This document shows positions 49,205-60,141 of a stretch of 64,000 nucleotides of DNA, piece after piece. Source of the stretch: Rhododendron vialii (lineage: Eukaryota > Streptophyta > Magnoliopsida > Ericales > Ericaceae); the NCBI RefSeq assembly GCF_030253575.1, contig NC_080568.1, forward strand, positions 21,413,501 through 21,477,500, read 5' to 3'. The position numbers and the translations under genes are program-made. The notes under the pieces were generated by a model that made no database searches, had not been told where the DNA came from, and saw only the letters and a list, made by a program, of their open reading frames with translations. The number at the start of each line of letters is the position of its first letter. Positions within the stretch are counted from its first letter, which is position 1.

Positions 49205-50470
49205 GATGCACTAACCGATAATCAGATAAATCAGATATTTTTAAATTTAAGCACACCAACTAATGTCAACTAAATCAGCACAAATCTAAGCACCACCAGC
49301 CAGGGCTCTGCATTTAACAACACAAATCTAAGCACCACCAGCCAGGACTCTGCATTTAACAACATACGTACAATTCTAAGCACCACCAACCAGGGCTCTG
49401 CATAAGAAGAGAATACTTACCGATTTGAAGTCTCGCAAGTCGCAAGCAAATGGGAGAGAGATACTCTAAGACTCCGCAATGTGTAGTATATTAGTATATA
49501 CTGGTCCTGCATTTCAATTTCCAATAAGCTTAAACATAAATCAAGTGGAGAATAAAAAAAAAGGCCCTAATATGACTATCACTACTCAATTGAACTTAGA
49601 AATAAAAAAAAAAAGCATATAAAATTATTAATTAAAGAAAGTCTCACTTCTCATAAGCAATATTAAAAAAGCCCTAACAAATTTTATGTGGTCCTGCGGT
49701 CCTGCCTATAAAATTAAAAAAAGCCGAACTTTCGAAGAACTACGATTCATCGATGGCGAGAGGCCCAAGAATATACCGCTTAAATGCTTAAACTTATGTG
49801 GTCCTGCCGTCCTGATTTGGCGGTGTAAATTTTTTCAAAAGTCCTAACAAATTTTAAAACCCCTAATCTCAATCTCTCTCTTCCTATCTAGCGTGACCTT
49901 TTGTCCAATTTGTGACGGCATAAACTCATCAGCATAAACTCAGCATAAATAAAAATGCTTATTTATCAGAAGTTTCCTGACTTTCAAAGATCATTAGCCC
50001 CTTTTGTCTTTAAGAGAAGGGAATTGTTTTCAAGGTTCCCAAAACGAATTGTTTTAAGCACTAACCGATAATCAGATATTTTTAAATTTAAGCACACCAA
50101 CTAATGTCAACTAAATCAGCACAAATCTAAGCACCACCAGCCAGGGCTCTGCATTTAACAACACAAATTTAAGCACCACCAGCCAGGGCTCTGCATTTAA
50201 CAACATACGTACAAATTTAAGCACCACCAACCAGGGCAAGAGAATACTTACCGATTTGAAGCCTCGCAAGTCGCAAGCGAATGGGACTCTAAGACTCCGC
50301 AATGTATATTATACTAGTAGTATATACTGGTCCTGCATTTCAATTTCCAATAATCTTAAACACAAATCAAGTGGAGAATAAAAAAAGCCCTAATATCACT
50401 ATTACTAATCAACTAAACTTAATTAAAGAGATTCTCACTTCTCAATGTTCTCATAAGCAATATTAAATTA
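49205..50470. repeat. Internal direct duplication in the hAT element
   Basis: A block at about 49205-49640 (ACCGATAATCAGATAAATCA, GCACCACCAGCCAGGGCTCT repeats, CGCAAGTCGCAAGC, ATACTGGTCCTGCATTTCAA) recurs at about 50063-50420 with small indels, about 860 bp downstream. Within each block a unit with AAGCACCACCAGCCAGG is itself repeated about three times. Confidence 0.87.
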
Positions 50471-51222
50471 CAAACTTCATTACTTCAACAGTTCAACACA
50501 AAGTGGCAGCCGGCAGTGCCCTTCGGGCTTCGAACCTTCCCAGAATCCCAGTTCAAATTAGTTGATTAGTGTTAGTATATTACATTACAAACTTCAAAGA
50601 GAGTGAGAGACCTATTAACTATTGTCTATTGAGTATTGACTACTATAATACTATTGAAAGTTTGAAACTTGAAACTGAAAGCACCGCTGCACCGATCGGA
50701 AAAAAAATTACCTCGAGCTCGAATCTCGAACACAGACACAGACTCAAGGCCAGCCCAAAATCCCAGTTCGGCAGCTCCCCCTTCGGTCTTCGGTCCTTCG
50801 TTTGGTGAAAATCTCGAACACAGAGAAGTAGAGAACTAGAGAAGGGTGGGAATCGATCGTCCGTTTCAGTCTTTCAGATCAATTTCAGCTTCCCCTCTTT
50901 TTTTTCTTCGTTAATTTTTTGTTTTGTTTTGGGTGAGAGTGAGCCGGTGAAATGTTTGAGAGGAAGGGTTTCAATTAAAGACCATGTAGATCACTTATTT
51001 ACAAAAATGCCACCGAGCATTTTTTGGGCTTTGACTGGATCTATGGGCCACAGCCAGATTTTAATTGGAATGGGCCTCTTTTTTCCATTCTATCGGGCCA
51101 AAAAGACTTCTAGTCAAGCCCAAATATAAAAATTAGTGGAGTGCCCCTAAAATTTGGCCTTTTTGGGATGCCCAAGGCCCAGGCCTTTTGGGCCTTGGGG
51201 TTGGGCCGGCCCTGTAGACAAC

Positions 51223-53530
51223 ATGGACTACGTAAACTCAGTGCATGATTGTACAGCTTGAGATCCCAGAGACTGTTGAGAATTATTATAGTGATTTCTT
51301 CTGAGTAGATTGATTGGCTGAAATTGACTAGGATGTTAGCTAACCCTAATATCTTGGGGTTGGGTACGGGATTCTATTTTCTCCATTGAGTCTTATTAAG
51401 GGTATCATGTCCTGTGATTCAATAAACTTAGATCCTTTCAAACTATTGTCTCTAAAATCAAATTTGGTTTACTTCTCCCCTTAATGCAACCTGCTACTGC
51501 GGCTTCTGATCTACAATAGACATTTTCAAACCACATTATCTATTCTCTCTCATCTTATGTTCAATTGGTCCTACGCCTACCATCCCACAAAGGATTTCTT
51601 AGTCGCCCAACGCTCCATAACATACAATATGGCTAGTCTGGTAGCGGTCGGCAAGTATTAAATGTTAGGGGATGCTATATTGCGCTTTTTGTTGGGGTCT
51701 TTGTAGAGGAAAATAACAATGATGACTCTATTGGAAGTAAAACTCTGGTTATGCTGGCTCCAATGCATGTTGTATCCTCAAACTTTGTAATCCATGGTTC
51801 CATCATTCTCTGGAAATACTGTTGCTTATTCACATGCAGAAAGAAATCCTCACAAATACTGAATGAATGTGATTAGAGCAATGCATGTGGAATACATATT
51901 TTGAATGCTTTTCTTGCTCTGGTAGTTGTGTAGTGAGTACTTTTGTCCAACAATTTTTTTACCAATGACTGATGAGTGAAGAATATGATTGTTTGTTCAG
52001 TGAAAGATTTTTGGCATGAAAGCCTTCTTGTTTCAGTACGAGAAATGTAATTCTTTGTGCCCTCCTTTCTTGTTTTGCTTATTCATCTAACTTTTCATGC
52101 TCTCTTTGGTTTACAGGATGGAAAGATATGCTCGCTGGAAGACAAACAGGTATAACATCTCCCATTCCTGATCTGAATTCATTTAAGGAAACATAGCGAG
52201 GCAAAGTTGCTATGAGTACTGTATCAATTTGAAATGCTATGATATGACTATAGAAAGTTTATGAACCCAGTGAGAAAGAGATTAAAAACCTTTAGTGTTC
52301 GTTTTAATTGGCTGCTTATTATTAGTTGCTCAGTATGGGGGTCTAGGCGTCTAGCTTTATGATCATTGTATACTTCCCGGATCTTGTAAAGAACATGAGA
52401 ACATCTCATTCTTGTTTTGCGCCCAAAAATGTGATTTCTTCTAAGAAAGGTGTATTGGTGGTGGTTGAGTTATTGTGGTCTCTTTGCAGCACTGTTCAAA
52501 GTCCATCTCCATTAGGAAAAGGTGCATCAGTTTTGTTGCTAAAAAATGGGATAACCCTCCAATATGCTGTCAACTTTTTTCCTATTGATTAGGCCAGTTA
52601 CCCAACAGACGGGAGGTTAGCAGTTAGACTCAGCTTAACAAAAAGCGGTGAACCCGCCTAAGACCATGCTGAAATGGTGATAGACCCAAAACCCCCTTCT
52701 ACAACAACTCAACAAAAAGAAAATGCATGTTAGCCATAGGCCAATGGGATCAGTCATCCTCGTCGTCCTCATCATCATCGTCAGCTCTAGCCTTGGGTCC
52801 CACAACTAGCTACACCCGAAAGGAAGCATCGATCTCTCTAGGAATCGCTCTCAGTCTCAAAGGAAGACAAGCTCTTCTTTCTTTTTTCGTTTAGTGACAG
52901 TTCATCAAAACAATTGTCCAAGATTGCTAGATCGAGCACGCTACGCGCCTAGTCTTAAGTCCAAGAGCGGGTTGTATCCTCTTCAACATTTCGTGTAGCA
53001 CCTGATTGTGGCGTGAGGTTTTGGGTTAGCCTCTTTGCAGATTGGCACAAAGAGGTTCATTAAATATGCGCATTAAATTTTGTTAAAAAATGCACCAATT
53101 TGTTCAAAAAAATGGACCAATGTAATTTTCGATAGAGTTGGTGAAAATTAGGTGTGAGGATTTGTTCAAAACAAGGTAGTAGTAGGCGAAAAAATGAAAT
53201 GAAATTGGTTCATTTTGGGCCCTTAAAAGTAAGACACTAGGAGCAGAGCTGCTTGGTAGTAAAAAGAAGAAAGTTTGTGGCAGCCATGGATCGTTGTTTC
53301 TGGTGGGCGTTTTTGTTTCATATGCCAATGCATGCAACCTATGTCAGGACTTTTTCTTTTCAAATTTCTTTGTGGTTATCTACAAGTGAAAAAGGTATGA
53401 TTGGTGAAACTATGTGCCAGGTATCTTCCTGGCTTTATAAGCATTTATTTGTTGCTGAATTTAATCAGATGGAGGCTAATTATGTGACAGTGATTCTACC
53501 GTCTAAGGAACTATCTTTAATAAGAAACTG
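51223..53530. other. Intergenic, exon-like fragments only
   Basis: No complete gene. A plausible small plus-strand exon (GATGGAAAGATATGCTCGCT..., about 52118-52150) lies between a good acceptor (TTTACAG) and donor (CAG/GTATAAC). A frame at 52359-52592 follows, and another at 53253-53585 runs into duplicated DNA. I could not connect these to a family. Confidence 0.35.
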
Positions 53531-53532
53531 CA

Positions 53533-54095
53533 GAACTTTGGGCCTCTGCCATATAAAGAGTAGAATATCCCAAAGGTTAGTCTGATTGATTGGTAGGTTT
53601 GCTCTCCACATATTTGATCAGAGTTTGATTCTTGAGATCAGGTCGCAAGAAAGTAATTTATTGTGAATTTTCTAATCTTGGTGTGGATGACCTGCCTTTG
53701 ATCGGACTGGAGAGAAGATTACTTGAGATGTGCGCGAGTTGGCCCGGACACCCCTGACCGTCGAAAAATTACACTTATAAAGAGTAGATTGCAAGTGTTC
53801 TTCCTTTCAAGTTGACTCGAACTTCAAATTCAAAAGAAAGAGAAATTTATATTAGTCAAACTAACATGGTACTAGTGAATTATCTCTTTCACCATTGTAA
53901 AACAATATAAATCCAGTGCTTGGACTTTGATTGCTCAGAATTCATCAACGAAATTTGTTACCCTTTTTTTTGGCAAAGGCGCTGATCACTCTGATGAAGC
54001 CTTGAGGCATGTTTGGTTTCTGTTTTAAAAATCAATTCTACATAACGCTGTTTAAAATTCTTTTTGAAAACAAAGGCACTTATGTTTTCCAAATT

Positions 54096-54139
<44 letters not shown>

Positions 54140-54715
54140 AGGAAAGGGTAACAATGTCTACTACACTAAACCAACTATTTGACCTTCAAGAACAGATTTG
54201 CTATGTGCAATGTGGTTATTGCACCACCATTTTACTAGTTACTATTTGACCTTCAAGAACAGATTTGTTTAGATTTCACTGTTTATGCAATATATCCGTC
54301 TAATCTCATCCCTATATCGTTCTTAATGTTGGTTTTTATTATTTTCTCTATTTTTTTTTTTGTTTCCAAATTGATCAGGTAAGTGTGCCATATGGGAGTT
54401 TGACAATGGTGGTTACAGTGAGATGCGGGCACTGCCTAGCCTCCTCTCTGTCAACATGTTGAAAGCCTCTTTCATCCCTCTCAATCTCTTTGCTTCTCTC
54501 ACCCAAGATCATGAGGCATTTACTCAATACAATTACTACATTAATTAGCTTATCTACAGCTATCTGTTGTCAAATGGCTGAGAATAATAGAAGATTCTCG
54601 AATAAGGTTCTCCTCAGACCCTGCTTTCTGAATTATCATTTAGTTTCTCATTTGACGTTGAAAATTCTCCGTTTGGTTTTAATGTTGGTGCATTTGTTCT
54701 TCTTAATGTTGATTC
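53533..54715 (+). pseudogene. Truncated INO copy (upstream region, exons 1-2, part of intron 3)
   Basis: This block is a diverged copy of 58889-60855. Exon 1 copy 54154-54237 still reads MSTTLNQLFDLQEQICYVQC and ends at the same splice site. Intron 1 has gained a repeat of exon 1 sequence (ACTATTTGACCTTCAAGAAC, about 54241). Exon 2 copy 54379-54515 has a 1-bp loss (CTGCACTAGCC to CTGCCTAGCC) that breaks the frame within the zinc finger, and a 3-bp loss near its end. Exon 3 is gone, while a stretch of intron 3 (CATTTAGTTTCTCATTTGAC) remains. About 165 bp just before the leader, including the TATA region, is missing and replaced by a (CT)n run. It cannot encode a YABBY protein. Confidence 0.93.
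53568..53766 (+). mobile_element. tRNA-related SINE, copy 3 (inside the duplicated block)
   Basis: CCCAAAGGTTAGTCTGATTG at the head and TTGGCCCGGACACCCCTGAC at the tail. It corresponds in position to copy 4 at 58.9 kb, so it was present before the duplication. Confidence 0.8.
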
Positions 54716-55165
54716 ATATGGTGGTCGTTAGGGGACAGTATTAGCCACCATTGCCGTGACAGTCGATTGTGTTTAGCCCTGTCTTATGTTTCCTTTCCCT
54801 GCTTGTATGAACCCAACTTTGGTCAACGACCATATGAGTTCAATATCTTTTTTCGGTTCATCTGTAACTTTCTATTGTCGAATTGAACTTGGTAATGAAT
54901 CCTTCTGTTGAATTGATTGGTTTTCTTTAAATTCCTTGTGTTGTTGCTCAAGAATTTGGAAGTCCTGTTTTTCATCAGTTGGCCTGGCAGCGTCTACGTT
55001 GATGGAAAGTTTTTTGGCTTCACTCAGTGCTGTAATGATTCTCTAGGAACTTACTCATTGTTATATTACGGAGTTATAGTAGGTGGGGTCTGGGAAAGGG
55101 GGAGAGTGGCTTATGTTTGGAAGAGACGAAGAATACTGTAGAGTGGGACTTCGGGCATTTTTGAA
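54700..55165 (+). repeat. Copy of eS31 3'-flanking sequence joined to the INO copy
   Basis: From about 54700 the sequence matches 37988-38840: TTGATTCATATGGTGGTCGT, CCTTTCCCTGC, ATGAACCCAACTTTGGTC, GGTAATGAATCCTTCTGTTG, CTAGGAACTTA and TTATATTACGGAGTTATAG. It follows the INO intron-3 remnant without a gap. It lacks the 136-bp insertion present at 38490-38625. Confidence 0.85.
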
Positions 55166-55169
55166 ATTT

Positions 55170-57140
55170 TGGGGTGGGGGTTTAGGTTTTGTTTTGTCTC
55201 AGTTACATCTAAATTACGATCCTCTAGATGAACTTACGGGGTTTTGCTAGGTTCCTGGTATTTCTAGGCTAGAGAAGTAGATAGTCCTGTTTTTCGTTGG
55301 GTTTTTCAAGGCATGTTTCTAAAGTATATTCTACAACTTTTTACTTTCTCAACTTGCGAATTTAGTTATCAATGGATACGTAGGTTCCCAGATAATACTA
55401 CAGTAAGATACCAAAAACTGTCTTGAAACCCCAAGTTTAGCCACCTTAGCTTCATAATTAACTACGGTGATGCACAATGTTATGGGGTTAGCATGTGAAG
55501 TCAATATTGGCACGGTATGGCGACAAATTAATCCTGTCATGTCGCTAATTAGATTCATACAGCATGTGGCAAAGTTGATTAGTGTAATTTTAAATCGGCA
55601 TGGCCTACCTCCGAAGACCAGTACCAGTAGTGGTCTTTAACAAGTTTAGCATGACAGCCTGTACGTAGTGTATCAGCGTAGCCTCTCTCAAATGTGCAAC
55701 TTATGCGTTTGTGCAACTTATGCGGTTGAAAGGTCGAAACCGGACGCAAATGGTTGATAGAAATATTATTCAAGATATAAGCAAATTAATCAAAAGCCTT
55801 AGTCATACAATCACTGAATCCTCGAATCATCGGAAGAATTCTTAAATGAGACTACAAAACCAATTGTTACTTACTGGAGTATCTTTTAAACCGTAAACTT
55901 TTCATATCATGGATTTCCTCGATATGAATATAGGCAACTCCATTTTCATTAGTTTATTTTTTATCATCATTTTCATTAGTTGTTATTCCAGTCTTTTCTT
56001 CAACCTTCCATTTCAGTAGTGTAACAGGATAAATACGTAGACCTTGGTATTCGTACGTGAATGCAGGCTTGCTGTTCATTCTTATCATAATATCAATGCT
56101 TCGGTTGAAATAGAATCTATCCTTGTGGGTTCTAACTTTCTGTAGACGCCCTTGATAAAAAACTGGTACGAGCCTGGCCTGGTCTGAAACAAATTACTCC
56201 CACCATGTTGTCTAGCAATGGTTTATCCCTCAACTCAGAATGTGGCAGCTACATGTAGAGGATTTTTCGCTCACGGCGGAAGTCTATTTGGCACTTGTGC
56301 CAATTCCAAATGAAAAATAAAAATAGTAAAAAATAAACACGCCAATTTCAAATGTGGAAAAAAATAAACCCGGCAGTTGTGCTGTGATTATGAATTCATC
56401 GACGTGACTAAGATCGAAGTTTAGTTTCTATTTCAGGTCTTGTGTCAAAATAACGTGCCCTTAAGCCTGTGTCTGGATTATGATTTTCAGAGGGACTTTA
56501 TTTGGGAGACAAGTAAATGGAGAAGGAAAAGAAGTAATCGAAGCTTTCTTCGGGGTTTCCCATCCTTTCTGGTAGATCTTTCTACTAATTCCTTATCCAA
56601 ATTCAGACGAGAATGGATGGTCCAAACAGAAATATCCTCCTGGAGATGTTTATGAGTTCAAACAGCTGCTTGATACCCTATATGCCCCCCAAAATACTTG
56701 ATGTTGTACTAGTACTATAATGAAGGAAATGGAGTAGTTGTGAATATTGCAAATCTATAATGAAGGAAATGGAGTTTGAATCTTATGAAGGGTAAGTGTG
56801 AATCATGTGATCAAGGTTTTTGAACTATCTTCAAGTTTTCCTAAAACTAGGCGTTCGGACCGGCTTGCTCGCACGCACCTTGTTTAATCATGAGAGACCA
56901 ATTCCAGGCCCCATTTAAAGGCAGAGCAAAGCTCTAGATGCATTTTATGCAAAGGAGTTGATAGCACTTGAAATGTTTCAAACCTGGGAAATTAAGAAGG
57001 AGCATGCAAACCTTGACCACTAATCCAACCCCTTAGGCGATCTTCAATTTGAATTTGCATAAGTAAGTGAACCCTTAGCTTCATTACGTTGGGGTAGAAA
57101 ATGAACTTATATCAAGTTTCAATTTCCGTAAAGGCGCAAC
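55170..57140. other. Intergenic, no gene recognised
   Basis: AT-rich DNA with short frames only. A plus-strand frame at 56440-56655 and the ATG at 56613 show no domain. Confidence 0.45.
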
Positions 57141-57149
57141 CTTAGAGAG

Positions 57150-57483
57150 CATCTTCAACCCATGACTTCAAATTGGAGATGTCAATTTTTTTTTGAAGGC
57201 TTACGTGACATTTTGACATCTCCAATTTGACATCAAACCTTCCCTCTCCAACCCTTGCGTCAAACGGTTCTTTTTTAAAAACCAACGATAAATTTTTTTT
57301 TTTTTTTGAAGAAAATATAATTTGACATGAGGTGATGGTGATGTCAAATTTGGCAGCCATGAGGCTCCCTTCAAATCCACTTTAATTTTGCATAAGGAAA
57401 GGAAGCTTGGTTGGATAGGTTATAGCTGTCCAAAGGAGCCGTTACTTGCTCCACGTCACTTTTGATATCTCCCGTTGGAGATG
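57150..57483. mobile_element. MITE with GAGCATCTCCAAC-type ends
   Basis: Left CATCTTCAACCC and inverse right CATCTCCAACGGG. The inside carries inverse copies of TCAAATTGGAGATGTCA-like sequence. The 9-bp flanks CTTAGAGAG and CTTAGAGCT agree at 7 of 9. Confidence 0.75.
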
Positions 57484-57843
57484 CTTAGAGCTTGAGGTAT
57501 TAAGTGGGTAGGGGCCAGGGGCTATGGTCCCTCCATGGTATAAATGAGTCCTAGTGGATCACATGTATAGCCAGAGCACAAGGTTACCTAAAATAGGCTG
57601 TTATTATGACTTACAATGAAGTCTTAACTGTTCTTGTTTAGACTAAAACAGCAATCAAAAACTAGTTCATTTCCATGCGATATTTGACTGGATACATGTT
57701 CTTAGCTGTCAATTTGGTTGGTGTGTGCTACTGGGACAGAAGGAGAATCCACAATATGAAGACATTACGCGGAGAGATGGTATTGCTCCATTAGATTATT
57801 GGGTCAGCTAGGGATCTGAAGATGCCACCTCACTGTCTTAGAG

Positions 57844-58110
57844 CATCTCCAACGGAGAGTCGAAGCCATATTTTTGGCTTCCGGACCGAAGTTTTCTCCT
57901 CCAACGGGAACAAATTTGGGAGCCAAAAAATGGCTTGGCCATTTCTTTGACCATGAAAATGAGCAAGGGCATTTCTTGCAAGGGTTGTGATCTAATGACT
58001 CTTGGGAGCAATTCGTGGATGTGATCCAACGACTGCTAGTGGTGGCGGCCATAGAACGGTTTTAGCACCATTGTAGCAAGCCAAAAAAATGGCCAGAACC
58101 ATTGGAGATG
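57844..58110. mobile_element. MITE with GAGCATCTCCAAC-type ends, second copy
   Basis: Left CATCTCCAACGG and right CCATTGGAGATG (inverse CATCTCCAATGG). The inside has GCCATATTTTTGGCT and AAAAAATGGC motifs in opposite orientation. The flanking duplication is not clear. A single related end is at about 63230. Confidence 0.7.
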
Positions 58111-58757
58111 ATCTCACGTTTGAGCCAAATATTATTCTCGATGAATCAACTTTTTATTGCGAAAGTATCATAGAACTCTTATGCTTGAGTTGCGTATTAC
58201 TGAAGGAAATGAAAAATACATTTACTTGTACATGATCATCTTCAAAAATAACCATACGAAAGTGAAGAGAAAGTACAAGGGTTATTTTGTTGGATTCTCA
58301 TCAGCCAGGTACTGTACTGTTTGCATAATCGTAGCCTTTTCATATTCCTTAAAAGTCTGAAATTCCCAAAATGGTGGGGTGTGAGCATAACTTGGTAGCT
58401 CTAGCTAATTAATTTCTAAACTTTGGAGGAGAAAAAAGTAAAACTGCAAAATTAATAAAGGGGTCATGTGCATGCACGTGGGTGAGTGAAGGAGTACTTG
58501 GTTACAGCAGGTGAGTGGGTGTAGGGGGAATTAAGAGGACTAAATACAACACAGAAAGGGATGGTAAAATATAACATGAAACAAGAGAGCACAGAAAGCA
58601 GAGTGTACATCTCTTCCTTGTCAATTCAACCTCCTATCTTTCAACAAGAGACAAATTTCCAAGATGCCTTCTTAATTTCCCTCTGCACCAAGTCCTCTAG
58701 AAACTTCCCATGCCCCTCAAACATGGTAACTTAAACTCATTGCACTTCACTCTCCCA

Positions 58758-58820
<63 letters not shown>

Positions 58821-58888
58821 TTTAATAAGGAGAAAACAACACATGAAACCAAGAAGCAGTACTGCCGGTCAATTTATTTCAAGTCCCA
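58111..58888. other. Intergenic with (GA)n run
   Basis: No gene recognised. A (GA)n microsatellite occupies about 58760-58817. Confidence 0.6.
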
Positions 58889-58924
58889 TAGAACTTTGGG
58901 CCTCTGCCATATAAAGAGTAGAAT

Positions 58925-59136
58925 AGCCCAAAGGTTAGTCCGGTTGGTTGATTGGTGGATTTGCTCCCCACACAATAGATCAGAGTTCGATTATTGGGCT
59001 CAGGTCGCAAGAAAGTAATTTCTTGTGAATTTTCTAATCTTAGCTAGCGTGGATGGGCCTACCTTCGATCGGACTGAAGAAGGGATTAATTGAGATATGC
59101 ATGAGTTGGTCCGGACACACCTGCCTGTCGAAAAAA
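58925..59136 (+). mobile_element. tRNA-related SINE, copy 4, upstream of INO
   Basis: AGCCCAAAGGTTAGTCCGG at the head, GAGTTCGATTATTGGGCTC at the B box, GGTCGCAAGAAAGTAATTTC in the body, TTGGTCCGGACACACCTGC at the tail and an A run. Paralogous to copy 3. Confidence 0.82.
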
Positions 59137-59447
59137 TACACTTAAGTTTAAGATTGCAAGTGGTCTTCAGTTCAAGTTGACTTGACCTTCAAATACAAAA
59201 GAAATGGAAATTCATATAGTCAAACTAATATGGTACTAGTGAATTATCTCTTTCTCCACTGTAAAACAATATTTATCCAGTGCTTGGACTTTGATTGCTC
59301 AGAATTCGTCAACGAAATTTGTTACCCTTATTTGGCAAAGGCGCAGATCACTCTGATAAAGCCTTGAGGCATGTTTGGTTACTGTTTTTAAGAATCAATT
59401 ATACATAACACTGTTTAAAATTCTGTTTGAAAACAAAGAGACACTTA

Positions 59448-59841
59448 GGCTCTGTTTGTTTCGATGTAAAATGTTTTTTCAGAAAATTAAGTTCAAACTT
59501 TTATTTTTCGATGTTTGGTCGACACTTAAAAATATTTTCAGAAATCAACAAAATAGTGTAGAGGGAGGGGGGGCCTTAAACGTTGAAGATTTGAGAATAT
59601 TGAAATTAAACGTGAGTTAGGACTGACGATCGATGAAACTGAGCAATGAGAATTGCAGTAGAAGGCAACATGTTCATTTCGGAAAATAACTTACGAAAGA
59701 TTTGAGGGTAAGTCATTTTCATCCAATTGATGGAAAATATTTTACATGTAAAATATTTTTCTAATTTTTTACACAACCAAATACCGGAAAATAGATAAAA
59801 CATTTTACCGGAAAATATTTTACGCCCAAACAAATGGAGCC
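59448..59841. mobile_element. Tourist/PIF-Harbinger-like MITE upstream of INO
   Basis: Left end GGCTCTGTTTGTTTCGATGT and inverse right end GGCTCCATTTGTTTGGGCGT. TTA on both sides (59445-59447 and 59842-59844). The paralogous position at about 54078-54095 has a single TTA and no element, which confirms the ends. Confidence 0.92.
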
Positions 59842-60064
59842 TTATGTTTTCCAAAAAAAAAAAAAAACACTATTATTTTTTTCAGAATAATATAACTGGG
59901 ATGATCTTTTCGCAAAAAAAAAAAAAAAGTTTTCAAAATTTATTTCTCTTTGGGGGCCTTAATAAGATTTCATTAGCTATAATATTTTACTCTGACTTAA
60001 TAAAATTTCAATAACTGAATAGTGCCTTAATGATTAGTTCTTTTGTTCGAGACCAACAATCTTC

Positions 60065-60072
60065 TATATATA
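60065..60072 (+). promoter_or_regulatory. Probable TATA box of INO
   Basis: TATATATA about 70 bp before the start codon, in a stretch that is missing from the upstream pseudogene copy. Confidence 0.55.
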
Positions 60073-60141
60073 TCTACCCTACCCTTCTACTACTGAGACT
60101 CCACAATCCACTCTCTCTCTGTGGCCAAGGAAAGGGAAACA

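Larger units (their letters stand above)
46409..51214 (-). mobile_element. Near-complete autonomous hAT transposon
   Basis: The ends are CAGGGCCGGCCCAAGG and (inverse) CAGGGCCGGCCCAACC, the usual hAT terminus. The 8-bp flanks CAGACAAC (46401-46408) and TAGACAAC (51215-51222) differ by one base. It is 4806 bp long and carries one transposase gene on the minus strand plus a long non-coding 5' side with an internal duplication. Confidence 0.94.

Noticed and set aside
49240-50250. CRISPR-like array from the repeated AGCACCACCAGCCAGG units
   Set aside because: The window is a plant nuclear genome; units and spacers are both repeated, and the block is an internal duplication of a hAT element.
53253-53585. 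110-codon plus-strand frame
   Set aside because: It runs into duplicated and SINE sequence at its end and has no recognisable domain or codon pattern.
53533-54715. A second functional INO gene
   Set aside because: Exon 2 has a frameshifting 1-bp loss, exon 3 and everything after intron 3 are missing, and the core promoter is deleted.
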